The notes under the pieces: model-generated
Told to the model about the DNA's origin: nothing
Database searches by the model: none
The model's input: the letters and a program-made list of their open reading frames with translations, nothing else
Shown here: piece by piece, positions 6,700 to 10,434 of the stretch
Position numbering within the stretch: the first letter of the stretch is position 1
Layout: every line of letters begins with the position of its first letter
Position numbers and translations under genes: made by a program
Assembly: GCA_007117185.1 (NCBI GenBank)
Contig: SKHA01000001.1
Span: 1 to 10,434 of the forward strand
Source: Spirochaeta sp.
GTDB lineage: Bacteria; Spirochaetota; Spirochaetia; DSM-27196; Alkalispirochaetaceae
DNA: 10,434 nucleotides
Direction: 5' to 3'

Positions 6700-8205
6700 A
6701 TGGAGCATCTTGAACGCGCATTTTCCGGTCTGATTCGCTGCAAAAGCGAGACGTTCACCGACCTCTGCCGGTACGTGATTGACTGCCATCGGCAGCACCA
6801 GCCGGTGGAGCGAACCCCACTGGGCATCTACATCCAGGAAACCCGACGGCTGGAGGAGATCCTGGACGCCTACGGCGCAAAGGGCAATCGCCGGTGGGCG
6901 CCGTTTCGCCAGGTGATAGCGGCGGCAAAATTCGCCTCTGACGGGCTGTACAAGGCGCTTCATCTCAAATATGCCCTGCCGTTCTACCGGATCAAACCGG
7001 TGGAAGGGGATTGTTCCGGCGACACCGACTGTGCAACTGCGGAGTTCACGGCGATGCTGGCGGAGATCTCCTCAAGCTTTCTCCAGATCGCCACGGAGCT
7101 CGCTGTTCCCCTGCCGGAAGAGCGTCCGTTTGTGTATTGCCGGGATGCTGAAACACCTCCGTTTCAGTTGACCCGGGACGTCCCGACCCGCAGTTCTCCC
7201 GACCCTGGACGGACCATCGTCAACCTGGCTACGTCGTTCCTGAACCAGGTGGAATCCAGCGAGATCATCGATACCTTTGAGAATGTGCAGGATCTGTCCG
7301 TACCGGAATGTCTGCCGGCAGTCTTCAACGAACGCCAGCTGCGACGGTACGAGAACGAGTTTCACACCATTCAGGCAGCCTACGACACTGCCCTGGCTGG
7401 AACCGACGTGGAGACGCAAGACGCGGACCTGCCCTTCCTGCGGGGTCATGTGACGATGATCTACCACCTGCTGGAGATCGGCACCGCCGTTGCCCATTAC
7501 TACGAGCGGCACGTCCAGTTCTGCGGCGAGGGTGAAGCGCCGGCTCGATTTCTGCCGCAGGGACGGGCGCGATTCCTCCTGCTGAAGTTCAGTCTTGGCT
7601 ACACCGTACGGTATCTGGAGATCGCCCAGGATCTCTGCCGGGAGCTATTGGGACGCTATGCCGAAATCGACGAGATCACCGTACCAGCTCCGATCTATCG
7701 GGGCTTCCATGTACGCCCGTCGTCGCTGGTGGCCAAGATTGTCCGACACTACGGAACGGACGTTACCATCTCCCTGGGCTCGGAGGTTTGCGATGCCTCA
7801 TCGGCGATGGACATCATCCGCCTCAACGAGCGGATCTATGCGGAAAAACGCCGGCGTCTGGCCGAAGACGTGACCCGCCTGGCGCAGGCAGCGGAAGAAA
7901 CCGAGTTGATGCCGGTCCTCCTGGCGCTGCTGGAGGAGCATCTGATCGTCCTGTACTCGGGAGACATCCAACTCAAGGATTTTCCCCGCGCCGCCAGCGA
8001 ATCCCTGGCGGAGTACGCCAACCGCGCTGTAGCCCGGCTGCTGGCCACCGGAAAAATCGACATCAGATCGAACATCGAGGTGACCCTGCGCGGTGACATC
8101 CGTGTTCTTGAAGATGTCCGTGTCTTGGCGGATCACGGCTACGGCGAGGACAGTTTTGGTAACAATGTGACCCTGCCGCCGGAACTGAGTTACCTCAAGC
8201 GGTAG
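6700..8205 (+). CDS. uncharacterised protein with embedded HPr-like phosphocarrier segment
   Basis: A 501-residue soluble protein. Residues 1-325 and 380-501 look mostly helical and match nothing I recognise. Residues about 325-373 align by eye with HPr, the PTS phosphocarrier: RGFHVRPSS at 334-342 corresponds to the NGLHTRPAA active-site loop of E. coli HPr, placing His337, Arg339 and Pro340 at the positions of His15, Arg17 and Pro18. DASSAMDI at 365-372 matches the region of the regulatory serine, putting Ser368 at Ser46. The C-terminal third of HPr is not recognisable. Phosphorylation of His337 by a PTS enzyme I or another kinase is inference. ATG 6700 is chosen over GTG 6661 because the longer form would run through the likely promoter. 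It is divergent from ppk2. Its end converges on the PilZ gene with a 21-base gap and no visible terminator. Confidence 0.75.
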   Translation: MEHLERAFSGLIRCKSETFTDLCRYVIDCHRQHQPVERTPLGIYIQETRRLEEILDAYGAKGNRRWAPFRQVIAAAKFASDGLYKALHLKYALPFYRIKPVEGDCSGDTDCATAEFTAMLAEISSSFLQIATELAVPLPEERPFVYCRDAETPPFQLTRDVPTRSSPDPGRTIVNLATSFLNQVESSEIIDTFENVQDLSVPECLPAVFNERQLRRYENEFHTIQAAYDTALAGTDVETQDADLPFLRGHVTMIYHLLEIGTAVAHYYERHVQFCGEGEAPARFLPQGRARFLLLKFSLGYTVRYLEIAQDLCRELLGRYAEIDEITVPAPIYRGFHVRPSSLVAKIVRHYGTDVTISLGSEVCDASSAMDIIRLNERIYAEKRRRLAEDVTRLAQAAEETELMPVLLALLEEHLIVLYSGDIQLKDFPRAASESLAEYANRAVARLLATGKIDIRSNIEVTLRGDIRVLEDVRVLADHGYGEDSFGNNVTLPPELSYLKR

Positions 8206-8226
8206 GGGATTCCCAGCGGTCTACGG

Positions 8227-9255
8227 TCACGAGGCAGGAGTCGCAGAGACTTTCTTGTCCGTCTGGAAGAGGGCGTAGACGTACGAGAGGATCCGGGATC
8301 GCATCAGGAGAGACGGCTTGTTGGCCTGGATGTGCAGGATGCTGACGTTGTTCTTCTGTTTGAAGTCCACCGAGCGAGCCACTCCACTCAAGATGACACC
8401 CTCGCCGTTCAACTCCACCTGCAGTTTTACCGCGATGCCTGCTTTGGCTTTCCCACCCACAGCCAGGGCGGCACCATCCTCGGAAATATCCAGTACCTTG
8501 CACCGCAGGCCCCCGCCACTCTCCAGCTGCTCATTGGCCTGGTTGATCGTCTTCAACGGGTAGATATGACCGGAAGCGCCTACCTCCCGTCGGACAGACC
8601 CGCGTTTCTGGGTGCGTACCAGGTTGTCCACATGGTTTATGTGCAGGATCGGGACCTTGCGATCCAGAAAGTCTCCCACCACTTTTGTCTCGAAATAGTA
8701 CCCGGCGTCTTCCTGGCGCCAGAAATAGACTTTCAGGGGTTGTTTACTCCAGCTGAATCCTGGCGGCAGGGGGTTGCCCCGGGGGTAGGTAACGGCCATG
8801 TACCGTCGATTGGTCTCAATCAGCTTGGACAGATACACGCCGCTGCCACCCAGGGTGATCTTGAAGGTCTGCCCGGGGGTGATTGATCGCGTGGAGGTGA
8901 GACCCAGTCGGTACTTTGGCTGGTTGAACTCAACCCTGGCGCGGAAGTCAAAGAGTTTGTTGAGAAACTCAAGGTTGCGCTGTTGCTCCTCAGTACCCTT
9001 GGAGCGAAACCCGACGATGGCCGAACGAATGCACCGGTCCAGTGTTTTGACACTCCAGAAGAGGGTTGTGGGATTCTTGAGGCGGTTCTCCTGAGCAACC
9101 TGACGCAGCAAGCTGATCTCGGAAAAGGAAAAACCAGACTCCTTTCCCTTCACGTAAAACTGAATCCACGGGAACTTCAGTCCACCAGTGACGGCAAGAA
9201 AGATCAGGAAGGAGATAACAAGTAGGGAGAAGATAACCAGGACCCAGATCAACAC
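8227..9255 (-). CDS. membrane-anchored YcgR-type PilZ (c-di-GMP receptor) protein
   Basis: A 342-residue protein. Residues 3-22 form one hydrophobic membrane segment. About 38-100 look helical. About 105-212 resemble the N-terminal beta-barrel of YcgR-type proteins, and a PilZ domain covers about 213-330. The c-di-GMP signature is complete: RTQKR at 214-218 (RxxxR, followed by further arginines to 223) and DISEDG at 256-261 (DxSxxG). It should bind c-di-GMP at the inner membrane face. Known relatives act on flagellar motors, motility or secretion, but no flagellar gene is nearby, so the target is unknown. The start is GTG 9255, with AGAGGA 5 bases upstream. The ATG two bases earlier is out of frame and stops after two codons. 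TTG 9252 is another option. Confidence 0.85.
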   Translation of the reverse strand: MLIWVLVIFSLLVISFLIFLAVTGGLKFPWIQFYVKGKESGFSFSEISLLRQVAQENRLKNPTTLFWSVKTLDRCIRSAIVGFRSKGTEEQQRNLEFLNKLFDFRARVEFNQPKYRLGLTSTRSITPGQTFKITLGGSGVYLSKLIETNRRYMAVTYPRGNPLPPGFSWSKQPLKVYFWRQEDAGYYFETKVVGDFLDRKVPILHINHVDNLVRTQKRGSVRREVGASGHIYPLKTINQANEQLESGGGLRCKVLDISEDGAALAVGGKAKAGIAVKLQVELNGEGVILSGVARSVDFKQKNNVSILHIQANKPSLLMRSRILSYVYALFQTDKKVSATPAS

Positions 9256-9260
9256 ATTTT

Positions 9261-9266
9261 TCCTCT
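9261..9266 (-). promoter_or_regulatory. Shine-Dalgarno site of the PilZ gene
   Basis: On the minus strand AGAGGA lies 5 bases before GTG 9255, supporting GTG as the start where no in-frame ATG is available. Confidence 0.65.
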
Positions 9267-9272
9267 TGACCT

Positions 9273-9302
9273 ATGGTACCGTAAAGAACACCAATCAGTA
9301 AA
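9273..9302 (-). promoter_or_regulatory. candidate promoter of the PilZ gene
   Basis: On the minus strand TTTACT (9302-9297) and TACCAT (9278-9273) are separated by 18 bases, each matching consensus at four of six positions. Transcription would start near 9266, giving a very short leader beginning at the ribosome site. The -35 overlaps the palindrome at 9298-9309. Confidence 0.3.
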
Positions 9303-9309
9303 GATTTAC
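9298..9309. repeat. palindrome GTAAAGATTTAC with an upstream direct-repeat half site
   Basis: GTAAA-GA-TTTAC is a perfect 5-bp inverted repeat in the divergent region between the PilZ and protease genes. GTAAAGA also occurs at 9281-9287, 17 bases earlier in the same orientation. It sits just upstream of the protease -35 and on the PilZ -35 candidate, a typical operator position. No known regulator is assigned. Confidence 0.35.
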
Positions 9310-9313
9310 CGTC

Positions 9314-9342
9314 TGGACAGCGCCGTTTTCCTCATTCATAAT
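9314..9342 (+). promoter_or_regulatory. sigma-70-type promoter giving a predicted leaderless protease mRNA
   Basis: TGGACA (9314-9319, five of six) and CATAAT (9337-9342, five of six) are separated by the ideal 17 bases. Transcription seven bases past the -10 would begin exactly at ATG 9349. The bases before the ATG (TCATAATCGCCGA) contain no ribosome site. This is the best-formed promoter in the window. Confidence 0.6.
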
Positions 9343-9348
9343 CGCCGA

Positions 9349-10035
9349 ATGGTGAATATCCGCGGGGAGTTAAGAGAGATTCTGGTACTTTTAGCACTAT
9401 TTACCGCACCGATCTTCGCCGGAACGTCGCCGGCAGGTCCGGCTGTCCTGATGATCTCCCTTGCCATCCGCAGTACCGTATTCATTCTGGTTGTACTGTA
9501 CATCATCGATGTGCGGCGACGTCGGACGGAACTGCTTCCACGGGGACCCGTCTCACCGGGGCAGATTGTAGCGATTCCGGTCACCGCTATCGTGCTGCTG
9601 GGCCTGTCCGTTGCGGTGAGAAGTCTGACCCGTACCATCCCGGCTCTGCAGGGTTCCACCACCGCAGCGCAGCAGATCATGCAGGGTTTGGGGGACCACT
9701 CCACCCTGAGCATTCTTCTGCTGGTGATCCCGGCGATGGTCCTTGTGGGTTACAGCGAGGAGCTGTTCTTCCGGGCCTATCTGATCGGACAGTTCAGGCA
9801 TCTCTCCCTCACACCGACCAGGGCGGTAACGGCGGCGGCGGCCCTCTTCGCGATGGGCCACGTTGGTCAGGGTCCGGCAGCGCTGCTGTTCGCGTTTCTC
9901 GCGGCGCTGTTTCTCGGGGTGGTCTGGCTGCGCCTGCCCAGAATTCATGTTCTGGCCCTGGGACACAGTGTATACAACATCGCGTCGCTCCTGTTCGCCT
10001 GGGATGGGCAGACACCCCCTGTCGTGTTATATTAA
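9349..10035 (+). CDS. CPBP-family (CAAX-like/Abi) intramembrane metalloprotease
   Basis: A 228-residue polytopic membrane protein with hydrophobic segments at about 11-24, 31-53, 73-92, 119-134, 157-170, 176-194 and 199-217. All three CPBP motifs are present: EExxxR as EELFFR at 137-142, FxxxH as FAMGH at 167-171, and HxxxN as HSVYN at 206-210. The glutamate, histidine and asparagine residues needed for glutamate/metal-type catalysis are therefore intact. In bacteria the family includes proteases of unclear substrate and bacteriocin-immunity proteins; nothing here suggests a bacteriocin locus. A strong promoter places transcription start at the ATG, and there is no Shine-Dalgarno site. The thioredoxin-like gene starts 4 bases after the stop, so the two may be co-transcribed. 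Confidence 0.88.
   Translation: MVNIRGELREILVLLALFTAPIFAGTSPAGPAVLMISLAIRSTVFILVVLYIIDVRRRRTELLPRGPVSPGQIVAIPVTAIVLLGLSVAVRSLTRTIPALQGSTTAAQQIMQGLGDHSTLSILLLVIPAMVLVGYSEELFFRAYLIGQFRHLSLTPTRAVTAAAALFAMGHVGQGPAALLFAFLAALFLGVVWLRLPRIHVLALGHSVYNIASLLFAWDGQTPPVVLY
10005..10033 (+). promoter_or_regulatory. internal extended -10 promoter before the thioredoxin gene
   Basis: TGTTATATT (10025-10033) is an extended -10 with hexamer TATATT at 10028-10033. At a 17-base spacing lies TGGGCA (10005-10010, four of six). Start seven bases past the -10 falls on ATG 10040. It lies in the last codons and stop of the protease gene, so the thioredoxin gene could be expressed both by read-through and on its own. 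Confidence 0.45.
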
Positions 10036-10039
10036 AAAT

Positions 10040-10434
10040 ATGAGATATACCGGAATCATAGCGGTTCTCTTTCTTGCATTGACCGTGACGGTCACCGGCC
10101 AGACCCGGGACAGTCGTGATCAGGCAGTAGACACGTTGCTCAGGGAAATCGGGATACGTACCTTTGACCGCTCCGTTGAGGCGGTGAACTTTGACCTGCC
10201 CCTGCTGGACGGAACGCGGTCAGTTCTCAATGACCATCGGGGAAGCTTCGTCTTTCTCAATTTCTGGGCAACCTGGTGTCCCCCCTGCAGGGAAGAGATG
10301 CCGGCGATGGAAGAGCTGCAGCGTTCGCTGGCAGACCTCCCGTTCACAATTCTGGCGGTGAGCGTCCAGGAAGACCCGGCGACGGTCTCACGATTCATCG
10401 ACCAATATGGATTCACCTTTCCAATCCTGCTGGA
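10040..10434 (+). CDS. TlpA/ResA-like extracytoplasmic thioredoxin (3' end outside window)
   Basis: The first 131 codons are visible and the gene runs off the window. Residues 1-21 form a hydrophobic signal sequence or membrane anchor (cleavage near TG-Q possible), so the domain acts outside the cytoplasmic membrane. The thioredoxin fold begins near 45, with FDLPLLDG, then FLNFWATWCPPCREEMP at about 72-88. The redox CxxC is Cys80-Pro-Pro-Cys83, the form typical of TlpA/ResA reductases used in cytochrome c maturation or general thiol-disulfide exchange. The stretch RFIDQYGFTFPILL matches the usual pre-cis-proline region; the cis-proline itself lies beyond the window. No cytochrome gene is visible, so the substrate is unknown. 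There is no ribosome site before ATG 10040. Confidence 0.88.
   Translation, partial: MRYTGIIAVLFLALTVTVTGQTRDSRDQAVDTLLREIGIRTFDRSVEAVNFDLPLLDGTRSVLNDHRGSFVFLNFWATWCPPCREEMPAMEELQRSLADLPFTILAVSVQEDPATVSRFIDQYGFTFPILL

Noticed and set aside
5756..6700. Plus-strand open frame of 314 codons opposite ppk2
   Set aside because: It is antisense to a PPK2 with full Walker motifs, and its translation shows no recognisable domain.
8206..8226. Bidirectional terminator between the HPr-like and PilZ genes
   Set aside because: The 21-base gap contains only a short GGGATTCCC-type symmetry and no usable stem with a T-run on either strand.
9349..10035. CPBP protease as part of a bacteriocin-immunity or defence locus
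   Set aside because: No bacteriocin-like small gene, transporter or defence partner is nearby; its neighbours are a PilZ receptor and a thioredoxin.

Overview
This GC-rich window reads as an ordinary chromosomal segment of a free-living bacterium. The best guess is a spirochaete (Spirochaeta-like). The reasons are a lipoprotein combining FecR, PEGA repeats and a beta-propeller, a membrane-anchored YcgR-type PilZ protein, and a large uncharacterised protein carrying an HPr-like segment. No marker gene is present, so this assignment is inference. I saw no RNA gene, CRISPR array, insertion sequence or phage gene, and no gene-free stretch over 300 bases.

Layout: 1-48 is the possible tail of an upstream gene. 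From about 135 to 5889 three plus-strand genes follow: a TPR-like cytoplasmic protein, a 1032-residue lipoprotein (signal peptide, FecR domain, charged helical region, five PEGA repeats, PQQ-like propeller) and an iron-type alcohol dehydrogenase whose start overlaps the lipoprotein stop by one base. The dehydrogenase tail overlaps, tail to tail, a minus-strand PPK2 polyphosphate kinase (5837-6637). PPK2 shares a 62-base divergent promoter region with a plus-strand gene (6700-8205) for a protein with an embedded HPr-like phosphocarrier segment. That gene converges on a minus-strand PilZ protein (8227-9255). A second divergent region (9256-9348) separates the PilZ gene from a CPBP-type membrane protease (9349-10035), followed after 4 bases by a secreted TlpA/ResA-like thioredoxin that runs off the window.

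The most striking pattern is regulatory. Three plus-strand genes, and probably a fourth, lack any Shine-Dalgarno sequence and instead have a -10-like hexamer immediately upstream of the start codon: six bases before ATG 141, ATG 9349 and ATG 10040, and five before ATG 6700. A transcript starting 7 bases past the -10 would begin at or within a base of the AUG, so these genes are predicted to make leaderless mRNAs. The FecR/PEGA, PPK2 and PilZ genes have clear Shine-Dalgarno sequences, and the dehydrogenase appears translationally coupled. The window therefore mixes two initiation modes.

Functionally the genes are a mixed set: cell-envelope scaffold or sensor, alcohol/aldehyde redox, polyphosphate-nucleotide exchange, possible PTS-like phosphotransfer, c-di-GMP reception, membrane proteolysis and extracytoplasmic thiol redox. 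No single pathway links them all. The divergent PPK2/HPr-like pair and the protease/thioredoxin pair are the most plausible functional units.
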